From NCBI GenBank assembly GCA_037951165.1, contig JBBDHG010000057.1, positions 12,922,001 to 12,986,000 on the forward strand: a stretch of DNA of 64,000 nucleotides. Reading direction: 5' to 3'. Below are positions 46,371 to 58,667 of this stretch, in pieces. The position numbers were made by a program, and so were the translations under genes. The DNA is from Lophius americanus. Lineage: Eukaryota; Chordata; Actinopteri; Lophiiformes; Lophiidae. Each line of letters opens with the position of its first letter. The stretch's first letter is position 1. Under the pieces are notes generated by a model that saw only the letters and a program-made list of their open reading frames with translations, did not search any database and was not told the origin of the DNA.

Positions 46371-47984
46371 TGCAAAATATATAAAAATTATTAGTTAGTT
46401 ATTAAATATGCTTACTGTGGCTATATGCATGAAGCTTTAAGGTGGGGGGGGGGCAAAGCCACATTGTTTACCTTGACTTTCCCGTTGTTTTTCTCCGGTG
46501 TAATTATGCAGATTAATCATCCCTTAGCCCATTTGGTGTTTCGCATTAGGGTGAACACTGACCTCCCTATTTCACACATCACCCAGGAACCCTGCGTAAA
46601 AACTACAGAGTAGCAGCAAGATTTGAACAATAGGTCTATGATGATAACCATTGTGTTCCTCAGCCTCCAAAGGTTCCTCTCCTCACCTCATGACACGCGG
46701 GCTTGAACGGACGGCCGCCGGTGGCTCCAGACGTCGGCGCCGTCACCTCCGTGCGCCCGTAGCATTTAAGTCAGCCTAAGATGAGAGGTTATAGTGCAGT
46801 CTTAAGCCCCGCAGCTGGTGGGGCTTCACAGCCTCGCTCTAAGGCACTAAGACAGGGTTGATTGTTGCAAAAAAAAAAAGAGAAGATAAAATGTCTATAT
46901 AATAGGCGGCTGCAGCACGCGCGTTAAAAAGCACCCGATTATTTACATTATTCTATTAATGTGGAATTCTCGCACGAGGAAACAGTGTGTTCCGTCTGGT
47001 GATTTCATAATCAAATCATAATAACGAGTGAGGCATTAGTTTGTTGCGACTTTATGGCGCCAGGAAACTGAGGACGTATAGATCATATAGATTGAAACCT
47101 CGGGGAGGGAAGATTGATAAGTGAAAAAAGCGAATTCAATTAATTAAATGTAGCCTAATTGAAACTATTATACTTAAAACGGGACATTACGTTTGTTCTT
47201 GATTCGTTCATGTAGAACAGAATAAAGGCAGAAAAGCCAAATGAATAGTAGTCTATTTCGTTAAATCTGTGCTGCTCAGTTTAGTTTGTTGGACACTTAT
47301 AATCCATGTTTAACAGACAATGCTGCTGCACATTGGTCTGTTATTTTACATCCTATTAATGTTATTAAAGTATATCCAACACAACTAAGTTTGGTGGAAA
47401 CTGTTGACATATCTGGATTATTAAAATTCAGCACTTTTTTGAGTGACGGCACTGCTGGGATGTCACCTGGTTTCTTGCTTCTACATCCTTGTAAAACATT
47501 TCCTGCTCCTACTACTGAGCTCCAGGTGTCAGGGTTATGGATGTTATTCTGATGTGCGTATTGGCTGACTCTCGCTGGAGCCTATCTTTGTGCAGGAATA
47601 GAAAAAAACAGCAATGGTAGTAATGTTTTTGCATATTATGAGTTTGTGGTACTTAATCGTTCTTATTCACATATATTACTTTGTGGCATGTCACTAAGAA
47701 TTCCATGATACTATGCAGGACTACATTTTTAGGCTTTTTGAAATTGTTGTGGACCCCAAGATCAGACGGCTGACGTGCTTGTCATAATGCCATCCATGAT
47801 CACTGTGGAGCTTTTACGACACCACCACCCTACCTCTTGTTTAGGCTACTTGTTTTAAATTAAGCCGTCCTTCTGAATTTCTGCGTGTGCACATATTTTG
47901 TTGGCTGCGTGTGTAAAGCCTTGATCAGAGACAGATGTGGGCCTCTTGGCAGCCATCATTTAAGCAAGGAGCTAGATTTCCCCT

Positions 47985-47988
<4 letters not shown>

Positions 47989-48020
<32 letters not shown>
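47989..48020. repeat. (CT)n microsatellite
   Basis: About 15 CT units in intron 1, preceded by CCCCTTCTCC. Confidence 0.95.
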
Positions 48021-48022
<2 letters not shown>

Positions 48023-48950
48023 TCGCCTGCCAAGACACCGCACCACATGTCCCTGCCTCCATGCTCCTCTCAAGAGCCACATTACTCACAGATGCCAGAG
48101 GAAAGAGCCGAATGGACAGAACGGGGAGGTTCAGAGGGATGGGGACAGAGGAGGGTACAGAGAGGCAGCGACTACACAGAGGAGTGGAAGTGCATATAGT
48201 GAAGGCATAGAGGAGTGAGAGAGCAGGGCATCCACCAGAGCGGTGAGGGAACAGGGAGGACTGTTCAAAGAAAAAATCCTAAAAGAATTAAGTGAACTCA
48301 CATCAACATGAAAATCAACACTCAACCCGAGTTTATATACTTCACACCCGTTCCGATCCAAATTTAATATTTGAACTCTCTGAAACCTTCTCAGTGTTGT
48401 TTTCTGTACTCTATTTTAACACTCTTATTATTATTGTGTAACATTGTTTTGTAATTCTATGGAAACTTTTTTTAAATTCCCACAAGGTAAATTTTGTCCT
48501 TACAGCAACTCCAACAACTTTGGTTACAGACACACACACACATAACATTCATACTCATATCAATATGTGATTAAAAAAAAACATATATATATATATATAT
48601 ACACATGTTTAAGTTGTATAAATAAGTAAAAAAATACAGGTAAGATTTTTTAAAGGAAATAGTTAAATTTACATGAGATATAAGTTGAAGTAGTCCAGTA
48701 TATTAATGCCCGCAGGGTAATTTGGGAGATACACACTTTGTGTATAGAAAGTAACACGTGGTTAATTTAATTCTGTTGTATATTAGATTTACATTATCTG
48801 ATTAAGGCATTAATATATTAGTTTATGTGAGGCATGTATTGCCTAATATAATGTCTCACCCAGACTAATTTCCCATCAATAACTTATTCCACAGTTAGAT
48901 TTAGGTTTATTTCCATTTGCCTTCCAGGACGCATGGAATATATAGGTAGA

Positions 48951-48988
48951 GAGAGAGAGAGAGAGGGAGAGAGAGAGAGAGAGAGAGT
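48951..48988. repeat. (GA)n microsatellite, interrupted
   Basis: Two GA runs separated by GG, within intron 1. Confidence 0.95.
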
Positions 48989-51900
48989 GAGTCTCCAGAC
49001 TCAGAGAACAGTGGTTACTGTAAGTTACTGTGCTGGCTAGCTGAGCAGTCTGGTTGTCAAGTTTTCACCAATGCCTGGTTCGGACTGATAAGTTCTTGTT
49101 CTTGTTCCTGTTTTGAAGTTGACCAATAGGATCACAGAGCGAACACAATTATAGTTGACTCCGAGATGTTTAAGGTGCTAGGTAGAATGACGATAAAGAG
49201 CAATCGCTTGCTGAAATGTGGCAATGATACTCCTGTCTTTTCAACGGTCCATTGAAGAAATACCATGAGAGTAATAAAAGCGCGTTGTTTGAGAGAACAC
49301 AGTGTGCCTCCGTAGCCATTACTGATCCGCCTCTTGATCAAAGTCACATCAGTTAATGTGGAAGGATGGTCGGGGTCTTGTAATGTTGGTAGACTTCCTA
49401 CCAAGACGTGGCGCAAATCTGAAGCACTGTGATCGCCCGATTCGACAGGGTGAATTTGAAAGACCATCATTGACGACAAAAATATTCTGTATTCTGAACC
49501 AGACTATTTCTCTCTGCAAAGTGGGAATAAAACAATCAGATCAACTTTCAATTAGGTTCAATGTTGAGCACCATTTCAAACCAGAATATGTTAAAGTTAC
49601 AGTTTTGTCAGGGAGAATAATCTTGGAAATGTTTCATGCTGAAATGTCAGCACTCCAATCTCAGCTGTGACGGAGGAGAGACTGAAGGAGGTGGGGGATG
49701 TGGGGGGTGTTCATCAAAGATCTTGAGAGGAAAGGGCAACTTCAAAGCTTGCTGAGGTCATGGAGTTAAAATGGCCCAGGACTTAGAGGGTGACACAGCT
49801 AACAGGGGTAAAATCATAGCCAGATCTCAGCTGGGACATGAAATAAGTGACGTGAGGCTCTGTGTTACTAACTTCTGCTTCCAAGAAAGTTGAGCTCAAT
49901 GGAATCACATTTGAAAAGAGTTTCCGGATCAGATGATGAACATACTGAATCGTTTTTACTCCACAGTAGAAAAAAATCCCGCTTCATAATTAAGTAAGAG
50001 AATAAAGTCGAAAAAAATCTGCCAATAGAAGAAGAGAGATTTCTCTTGGTAAGGTCTATTGAAATAAAACGTGACATTTAGTTGAAAAGGGTCTCGAAAT
50101 GAGCTGGGAAATCTTTTAATCTAATTTTGAACTATATTTTGCTGTTATGAAGTGTAGGAATAAGTCAGTGACACTCCAAAGTGTATATTTATTTCCCTCA
50201 AAAACATATTTTGTTGTTGTAACCACCCATGTGAACCTGAACTTCATTTCAGAAGCATTTTCACCGATTCTAAATTGTATACTGGGGATACTGTTCAAGA
50301 TTTAAGACAACTGCATCCTTAAATATATATCTATTAAGTAACATTTTCAAGATTCTCTGACCTAACAAGATATCCAAGACGCATTGTCTAAAAACAAGTC
50401 TCTATATCTCACTGAAATTTTACCTGTTGAGTATTGTGTCTTCTATCCAGCGCAATAAGATATATGAATAGAAATTAGACCAATATACTTTCCTATATGT
50501 ATATTAATGTTCTACTATAGAGTTTGAGCAGTTTATGTGATGCATGTCTGTGTAGAAAGGTTTCATAGTTAGAGGGTCAATAATCCATAGACAATACTTG
50601 ATTTTTGGGAATTTTCCACTATCCAGTGTTCCAACAGCTCCGTCTTAAACGCCATGTCTAATGTAATCACTATAGTTTGTGACAAGTACATCAATTACTT
50701 CGTACCACAAGCAGTAACATTCAGACAATTAAGCAGCTCATTTGCATGTTTATTGAGGGGGCGGCTGTTCATCCTCTCCACCTATGGTATCGTCTTATTC
50801 CAGATAGCGTTCCTCGTCATTTTATCCCTTCTAAACACTTGCTCCTGTAAGAATCCTCTCATTTATACTCTCTGTTATTTTAAATTTCCTTTATCTCTCA
50901 TGCCGCCATCTCACCTCTTCTTCATCCTGCCCTTTAATTCCCTGCATTTTTTGTTGTTTTAATCTGCCTCAGCCTCCGAGAACCGCATTAGAATTCATAG
51001 CTGAAGACAAACCGAGTGGCCCTGTTCAATACCAGTCAGGTATGGGAGTCACGGGCTCACGCAAATCCCCGGCACAAACCAACGCACTCGCGAGAAATTA
51101 AAAACTAGACCCCATAAATAAAACAAAGCTGGGGGTCTATCTCTGCTGCATAGCCACACGGATGAAGGTGAGCGGGGGTCTTAACAGTCACTTGGGGAAG
51201 CGTTTAGATTGGAGATGGAGGAGCATAGCATTGTCAAGAAGTTAATTATTCAAATTTAGTGTGTTCACTGAGAGGGGTTTTGTCTATGTTTTCTGGAAAA
51301 GGCTTTTAAGCAATCATTTCTACTGTAAGCAACTTAATGTGTGTGTGGTGGGGTGCTGAGCCCAGAGTTCCTCTGCCTTCCCTCTTGCTCATGATACAGG
51401 TATAGGCTTTTAAGACACAGAATTGTTGAGTGAGAAGGCCTTCGGTTTTGCAGGTTAGATGAATTGTCCCCCCCCCCCCCCCACTGCAGCCACAGCTACC
51501 ATCTGTTTGCGCTAGTGATCCAGTGAACCATGGATCACCGTGACCAGCAGTGTGCGTTTAAGGCAATTAGCATGGGGTACTTATCCTGTTTGGGAGGGAG
51601 GAGTGGGGAAAGAAAAGACAAATAGCGGGAGGAAAAGAAGATTTTGGGATATAAATCTACCTTTTGTTTGATCAAAGAAAATCTCTTAAAGAAACTGTTT
51701 AAGAAAAGCTTTTGTCTGTGTTTGTCACGTACAAGAGCTGATAGTCGGTGTTTGAGTGTTAATTGGTCACCTTACATTCCTTCTAGTGGGATATTGGCTT
51801 CAGAATGTTCCCTGGGTGAGTTGAAACCAGCTTCTGGATTATCTTCAACCATTTAATGTGACTTTTGGGAGGTGCTTTGTTAGAAACATTTAAATTGATA

Positions 51901-52099
51901 AATTGATGGACTGGAGAAGAGGTCATAAAATTGAAAACCAATCTTCACTGAGTGTGTTGACCTTTGTCCACAATCATAAAAGTGAATTCTGTGAGTTTTT
52001 GTTAATGTGGTGCCCTATGTAATTAATATATATGTCCTAGCTTTATACATTTACTCCTCATGCAGGTGTAACTTAAAGTTAAAACTTCTTAAACCAACT

Positions 52100-52260
52100 A
52101 AAATATAATAATAATAATACATTTAATTTATAATGCACTTTACATTTGGATCAAATCCCAAAGTGCTACAAAGTAAAAGCAGCTAAAAGCATCAATACAA
52201 AAATAACTATATAAAAACCTGACCAAAAAGCAGCAATTTTAAAACAAATTAAAAAAAAAG
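52100..52260 (+). repeat. Dispersed repeat shared with 33045-33113
   Basis: ATAATAATAATAATACATTT and ATAATGCACTTTACATTTGG, then CAAAGTGCTACAAAGTAAAA and an A-rich end. The first 65 bp match the shorter 33-kb copy with very few changes. Confidence 0.7.
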
Positions 52261-52746
52261 AAAATATGATTGTTTTGACACAACTTTAGAGTTTTGCATG
52301 AATCGTCAATCAATCAGTACTGGAAGTTTGTCCTGGATTATTTCATGCAGAAAGGAATAAACACAGTTCATTAAATTTAAGAATGGAATTTTGTTAAATG
52401 TGAGCTTAATTGAGATGATAATGATTAAGATGAGATTGATACTCATGATCGAGGTAGGAGATATTGCTGACATTACCCCATGCGGTCATATTGGTTTCAA
52501 GTAGGTCCGTTATTTTACTCTCAATAATGTTATTAAATTATATCTTACACGGCTTTAGTTTGGTGGGAATTGTTAACATATGTAGATCAAGTTAATTCAA
52601 CAAATTAGTATTTGAATGGTCTTCAGTTGGGAGGTCAGTACTGGTGGCCATATCAAGCACCGCTCCATACCTCTGGGCTTGAAGCACTGGTCTTGTAGTG
52701 GGTAGTCTGTTTATATTTTGCTGGTGCCAGCACATGTTTTTCAGTA

Positions 52747-52860
52747 GCCTGTAGTTCAGGAGGTAGCATTGGCTCACCCCAGCTGAAAGAGCATTGGTTT
52801 GATCCCCAGACTGGCACCGGAGCTTCCATGTCCATGTCCCCGGGGGGACTTCACACATCC
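52747..52860 (+). mobile_element. tRNA-derived SINE
   Basis: A-box TAGTTCAGGAGG at 52752-52763 and B-box GGTTTGATCCC at 52796-52806, then CCAGACTGGCACCGG and a C/G-rich end. The A-to-B spacing fits a tRNA head. It lacks the TGTCCTTGAGCAAG body of the 27.1-kb copy, so it is a divergent subfamily or is truncated. Confidence 0.7.
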
Positions 52861-54309
52861 TCAGGGATGATTTGTTGTGGAGACTGTGTATAAGAAATAA
52901 AATTGAAAGTATTTATATTTTAATATGATCATGTGGCCTGGCAATCACAACTTCAAGGGGAGGAATAGGCTGCGAAAGATTGTGAAGATGGGCTCCAAAA
53001 ATCCTCAGGGACTCAGTAGAGCAGCTCAGTAAAATTCACGATGGACTGTATCTTAGCCATCATGTAGTGAATTTAAACTCCTATCCTCAGGGAGGTGCTA
53101 TTAATTACTGATAGCAAACAGAAATATCTACAAAAAAAACCTTTCTTCTACATGCAGTCAAAGCAATAAAGGAGTTTAGGATCCAGTACACCAGGACCCA
53201 GAGTGGAGCTCTGACTTTGCTGTGGTCAATGCGATATGTTGTAAAGGGACAGCATACATTGTGAGTGTTTTTTTTCCATTTTTTATGAATGTGTATGATG
53301 TGTGAGGACATGTATATTGTGTTTTGCCAACACGCTTTTATGGTGAAAACGAAGGCAAATTTCCATGTTGCGGACAATAAAGGGTTATTTGCATATATTA
53401 GAGAGAGAACTAATTTCACAATTTTGTAATGAATGATAAAGGAGATTATATATTGTATACATTAACATTATTATTATCATTATTATTATCACTGCTACTT
53501 TTCATTATTTCTACAATGCTGCTGCCAATACGGCTGCTCCCATTCACTGAGGCATCCTGCCTCAGTATAAAGGTTCTGAATCGAGGGGCAAGGAAAGTGA
53601 TTCCACTTACTCCACCCCCCTTCCCTCCTCGGGTCCAGAATAATGCCGTCACAGAGACTTCCTCTGCTCTTGACTGAATGGATGGTGTGCTCTTGACTGC
53701 CTACACCCCCCCCCATTCCCTCTCTCGGAGCGATAACTGTTTTTAATTAATGGGTTGCGGTGGGGGCGTGGGGCGAATGGTCGGACTAGGAATGATGGAA
53801 GAATTTATCAGCGCTTCGCCTCACTCTCAGAGCTTATCCCAGAGCCTGATGCCATACTTTCCTCAGTAAGGCGGCTGGCTAATAGAAATGACGACGCGTG
53901 CACGTACACACGCATGCACACACACACAAACAGAAAAGAACAGAATGTAGGCTAAGTCATGCAGACATATGCACATTTTCCCAGATAATGAAGATGAAGG
54001 CACTCACAGTGGGTGCAGAGATGATTGTGGGTTTGACCTGATCTTGAGTGGCAGGACATTGTGTGCAAACACACACAGACAAAGTCACACATACACACCT
54101 AGATAAAGAGGGCAAATCTATTTCAAATATATTTTTACTGGCACAATCAAATTGGACCATAAATCGCGCTGGTTCTACTGATGCATCATAATAGTCTTAC
54201 ACAAATTTATAAAGTCTTTTGTATTTATGTTTTCCTGTTATTCCATATATATTCCATATGGCAAATTTCCACTGGACAGAATTCAGTCATATTCACATTT
54301 GCAACTTTC

Positions 54310-54452
54310 CAGTGGTGGAAAGTAACTAAGTACATTTATGCAATTACTGTACTTATTTAAAAATGTATGGTAACTATTCTTAACTTGGGTACTTCCAATT
54401 TTATGCTACTCTATACTTCCTCTCTACTACATTTTAGAAAGGCAATTCTGAA
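54310..54452 (+). mobile_element. AGTGGTGGA-type MITE, 5' part
   Basis: CCAGTGGTGGAAAGTAACTA, AGTACATTTATGCAATTACT, GTACTTATTT, then TACTTCCAATTTTATGCTAC and CTCTCTACTACATTTTAG. This order is the left half of a very common fish non-autonomous DNA transposon. The matching right end (CCACCAC) is missing. Confidence 0.75.
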
Positions 54453-56424
54453 TGTTTGTGATAAACAGGATGATTTCTTTATGGGTTGAGAGAACCCTCC
54501 TACTTCTTCCAATGAATAAAAAAATCAGTGCTGGATTATCTGGAAAGTGTCACAAGCTGTAAACAGATTGATCTTATTAAAAGTTGACTGAAACATAAGA
54601 GATAGGAGTTCCTCACAGAACAGAGATGGCAATGGTGATCCTAAAGATTACACTACTTCACTTCATAAAGAATATATCAGGAATATGTTCGTAAAACACT
54701 GAGAGGAACCATTTTCCAGCACAATGAGTTCTTTATCTAAAACACTTTCAGTGCATTTGGATGATAAAACTCTCTTGTAATGGAGTATTTTCCCAGTATG
54801 GTATTGACTTAACTTCTAAAATTATTCACCATGGCAGTGACAATGGCACTATTTTTTTCGCTTGTCTCTGGTAGTATTTTTTAACCATGGTAACAAGGAC
54901 ATCTTCAGGCGTTAAACCAGCCAAGTGTTTTGCACAGAGAGGCCGTTGTCCAGTTGCGTGACCTTATCTGATAACAGACACTGCAGATGGTTTGGGCAAA
55001 TCTGGCGACTCCTCAAACAGAGTGAAACTCAGTTGGAATTAGGTAACCCCTTCAGGATATTTGGTCTTCTCCAGCTGAGACATGAGTGAGATATATATGT
55101 TTTCTTTTTTTAGTCAACTCAAGTCTTCAGGGGGAAGTTTCTTACTGCAGAAGACATAGATGTGAGATGATCTTAAGGTTATATATGCAACGTTAGAATA
55201 CAAAAAGCTCATGAAAATGATTCCTTCAACCTCTTCGCTGGTAGAAACCAGTCGCTCTCTTCCCCCTTTCTCACACCCTCCTTCGTTGACATCTTTTGCT
55301 GCATCCTTCCTCTCTCTCTCTCTCTCTTTCTGCTTGTCACTCATCCCCTCTCTTCCTCACTCTTCCTACCTATGGCTCTGAGCTCGCCCATCCTGCATCA
55401 ACCCCGCCCTCTGCATTCACACTCTTCCCAATTTGATTAATCCTACCCATTCTTCCTCAATCCATCTTTCATCTATTGCCTTTATGGGGGCTCTCCTCCT
55501 TTCCTACTTTGCTACTTTTTTTCAATCTTCCTTCCTACTGTAGCAACTGATTCTTTTCCCAACCCTCTTTCCTCTCCTTCCCCTTCATCACTCTTGGAAG
55601 CAATTGAGTGGGCAGCTCAGGGGAAAAGTGTCGAGGCTGCAGGATTCTCCCCAAACGGCTTAATCTGCCAGGGCTCTGTATGCTGATAGCCTCATGCCCA
55701 CCCCTTCCCTCCACAGGCTTTCCAACAATGGCTGTCTGTCTGCACAGCATCACTAGATAGAGAGATGAAAATTTTCAATTAGCTATTTTTTCTTACATTT
55801 TTTTCTCTCTCTGAGCCCCCTGTGATTGACAGTACTTCTGGATGTGTTTGGATGTGTGTGTGCGTGGGAGGCCGTTTAAACATGAGTGTTGGCTGTGTGT
55901 GAATGCAGAAATGCATTTGAGCATGAACCCCGGTGCACGCATTCATGTGTTCACATTTAGCTCAACCTGTGTGTGTTGTGCTTGTGTGTGTGTTTTTTAC
56001 CACTGCATATGCGTGTGGGCAGCTGGAGTCAAGCACTCACATAAAATCACCAGCAGCTGTGTGTCTGCTGTGAGTGTGGGCAATGCTTCGCTTCTGCAAC
56101 CGAGCAAGGAAGCCATCACAGCTCTTTCAAATGTCATACAATCTTAAGAGCGCTTTTTAAGCACAATAGGCAGAGGAAATGTCATCACTTGAAGGGTCTA
56201 TTACACTTCAAGCCAGTTGTACGTTTTTTCCTCTTTCTACTTTATTGAGACTTTCATAGACACTTCTAACAGACACAGGCAGGAATATCAACCCATTTAT
56301 GTCAACAATAAGTTCAGCTCAGTGACTAAGTGGTTTTAAGCCCTCAATTCGGTGTTCCATTAATAGCAGGATATCAAAGACTTTAGTGTCTTACCTGATG
56401 TTCTCTCCCCTGAAGGGGTTTTTC

Positions 56425-56950
56425 CAGTGGTGGATAGTAACTGAGTACATTTACTCAAGTACTGTGCTTAAGTAAAAATTTGAAGTAATGGTACGTGAGT
56501 TGATTAATTCTACTATACGCTGCTTTCGTGGCGACTTTAGCTCAGTGGGTAGTGCAGGAATCCCTCAACCAGGAAACCAGGGTTCAAGCCAAGCACCTGA
56601 CACAATATGCCATGGATCCCTGAGCAAGTCCCTGAAACCTCACCTCCCCAGGGTGCTTCACAGGAGCCATGCGCTCCCTCAGGGTTGGGTTAGAGATACA
56701 TTTCACAACGTTCTACTCTATGTCTATAATGTGTAACGTGATAAGAAAAGGGAAAGACTATTATCATAGTTCTACTCCACTAAATTCTAGAAGATAAAAC
56801 TTTACTTCCTACTTTTGTTTGACCGTTTTAGTTACTAGTTACTTTTGTTACTTTTCAAATTGTAATTTCCATACCTTTCCTGTTTAGTGATCACCATGCA
56901 ACTGCAGTGATTTATAGATTATTCACGATAAACTGTTACGTGTTCAATTA
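56425..56950 (+). mobile_element. AGTGGTGGA-type MITE, split by a SINE
   Basis: The left end CAGTGGTGGATAGTAACTGA at 56425 continues to about 56527 (ATACGCTGCTTTC). The element resumes at about 56765 (ATAGTTCTACTCCACTAAAT) and goes on with TTTAGTTACTAGTTACTTTT. The piece between is a SINE. No right end is seen before the next copy begins at 56951. Confidence 0.7.
56528..56764 (+). mobile_element. tRNA-derived SINE inserted in a MITE
   Basis: GCGACTT then A-box TAGCTCAGTGGG (56538-56549) and B-box GGTTCAAGCC (56581-56590), then CCCTGAGCAAGTCCCTGAAA. It interrupts the surrounding MITE, so it inserted after it. Confidence 0.7.
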
Positions 56951-57435
56951 CAGTGGTGGACCGTAACTAAGTATATTTACACAAGTACTGTACTTAAGGA
57001 CAAATTCCACATATTTTTTCACATATTTTTTCTTTACGTAATCATTTCAAATATGGGCTAATTTCTTATTCAACTCGACTTCTCCAACAGTTTTAGTTAC
57101 TAGTAACTTATCAGATTACGTTTTTTCTAAACCATTTATCCCAATAATGAGTTTCTTAATGTGGTTAGATTACCTCAATGTTCAACATCTACTGCAGTGA
57201 CAGTCTTGCACTGTAATAAAGCAATAATAGAAATCCAAATCAAAATGGAAATTACAGAAAGGAAACATGAAAGTACTTTTTCTCTTGATACGTCAAGCAC
57301 ATTTTGGCAATAATACTTATATACTTTTATTGTAGATAAAGTTTTGAATGCAATGCAGGGCATTTACTTGAAGTGGAATATTTTTGCAGTGTGGTTTATG
57401 TACTTTTACTCGAGTAAATTACTTTATCCACCACG
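56951..57435 (+). mobile_element. AGTGGTGGA-type MITE, full-length
   Basis: Begins CAGTGGTGGACCGTAACTAA at 56951 and ends TTACTTTATCCACCAC at 57434. The ends are inverted copies (GTGGTGGA..GTAA). The interior has no open frame longer than about 60 codons, so it is non-autonomous. Confidence 0.75.
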
Positions 57436-58492
57436 GGTGTTTTACTTATTTGTCTGGCCACGCCAGCTAAAATATTAAGAAAACATCTGTCTCCCCCTTC
57501 TGTGTTTAATATCACAAAGTTCATTACATTGAGATATCCCCCCGATGACTCGCAGACAGACACACACTCACACACACACACACTCATACATAGGGAGGTA
57601 AACCCATTCCTTATTGTCATATGGATAACGACTGCTTCGGTAAAGAACGATAATAATGTAAATCCATTGCAGAGCCGAAGATATGAAGGATCCATTGTAG
57701 AGCATGCTGCTTTGGTGAGATGCGCCACTGGGTGTGTGCATACAGAATACCCACATACATTCTCCTTTTTGTATGTGCACGTGAGTCTATGTGTTTAGCA
57801 TGTTTATTGGAGATAACATAAATCACGAGAGTTTTATTAGTTGCTGGGTTAGAGAGAGAGAATAGGGTCTTTGTTTCTCTGTTAGCTCCTCATTATAGAG
57901 CCTGGGTGACCCTAGAACCCCCCCTAGACAAGCCGTCTGGTTTTCACTTCCTGACTAAGCCTAGCTAGCGATGCCATTGGCAGGCTATTGTTCCTTGGAG
58001 AAAACGATAGGATCAGGGAATGTGTCCTAATGTTTGCAGATTGGCTTGCCAGAGTAACAATTACACTTGGAGAACGCTCCCAGCGGGGAGCTAAAGAGAT
58101 AAGAGCCTGGGTGTGGAGGGCGGTGAACGAGGTTCTGTGTGTCTCTTTGGGTATGTGTGTCTGGAGGTGTTTGTGTTTGCGGGTTGAAGATGGTGGTGAT
58201 AATCTTTTACTGTTAGCTAACCCATGTTCCAAATGTGGCACTGAGAATCCACAATCGATGAGTTTTTCCAATTTCCTCCAAACTGTCGGCCTCAATGGCT
58301 TCCTTCGCTTCATTTAACATTTATTACTTATCACAACCTCACACAGAGAAACGACATGAATGAAGAGGTTGCTTCAACTGAGTAACTCTACAATGAAAGT
58401 GTAAAAAATAGAAGATGTATTATTCATGTATTTCTCATAATTTCTGAAGAATAACTTTCCATTGACATTTCCCCGTGTCTCTTTCACATCAG

Positions 58493-58667
58493 CAGAATGC
58501 GGCGGCCTCAAAGATGCTAGCGTCGCTGGCTACATCACCTCCCCCGGTTATCCACTGGAGTACTCGCCTCACCAGAACTGTCACTGGATCATCACGGCGC
58601 CAGAGCCCTCGCAGCGCATAGTCATCAACTTCAACCCACACTTTGAGATTGAGAGGCTGGACTGCAA
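58493..58667 (+). CDS. nrp2: Neuropilin-2-like, coding exon 2 (first half of CUB a1)
   Basis: With the split base from exon 1 this exon adds residues 26-83 plus two bases of codon 84. It reads AECGGLKDASVAGYITSPGY, then PLEYSPHQNCHWII, and ends NFNPHFEIERLDCK. This is the start of the first CUB domain: Cys28 and Cys55 fall at the positions of the first CUB disulfide in mammalian NRP2, and Cys83 of the DCK motif would pair with a cysteine in the next exon. CGG, GYITSPGYP, HQNC-W and NFNPHFEIE point to neuropilin-2 more than neuropilin-1 (which has a NFNPHFDLE type motif). The acceptor is a tandem CAG-CAG, so a start at 58496 is also possible. Donor GTAAGA at 58668, phase 2. Teleosts have nrp2a and nrp2b, and I cannot say which this is. 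Confidence 0.92.

Larger units (their letters stand above)
45997..58492 (+). other. nrp2 intron 1 (about 12.5 kb)
   Basis: Bounded by a GTGAGC donor and a TTTCACATCAG acceptor. No other coding exon is visible inside. It holds a LINE tail (46160-46370), CT/GA microsatellites (47989-48020, 48951-48988), a dispersed repeat (52100-52200), two SINEs and a MITE cluster. 46660-46880, 50980-51240, 55570-55750 and 57990-58120 are GC-balanced, repeat-free and could hold enhancers. The rest is ordinary AT-rich DNA. Confidence 0.75.

Noticed and set aside
49132..49479. 115-codon minus frame inside nrp2 intron 1
   Set aside because: No domain, start context or splice partners recognised; a + strand frame of similar length overlaps it. 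Could be part of an old repeat, but I cannot support it.
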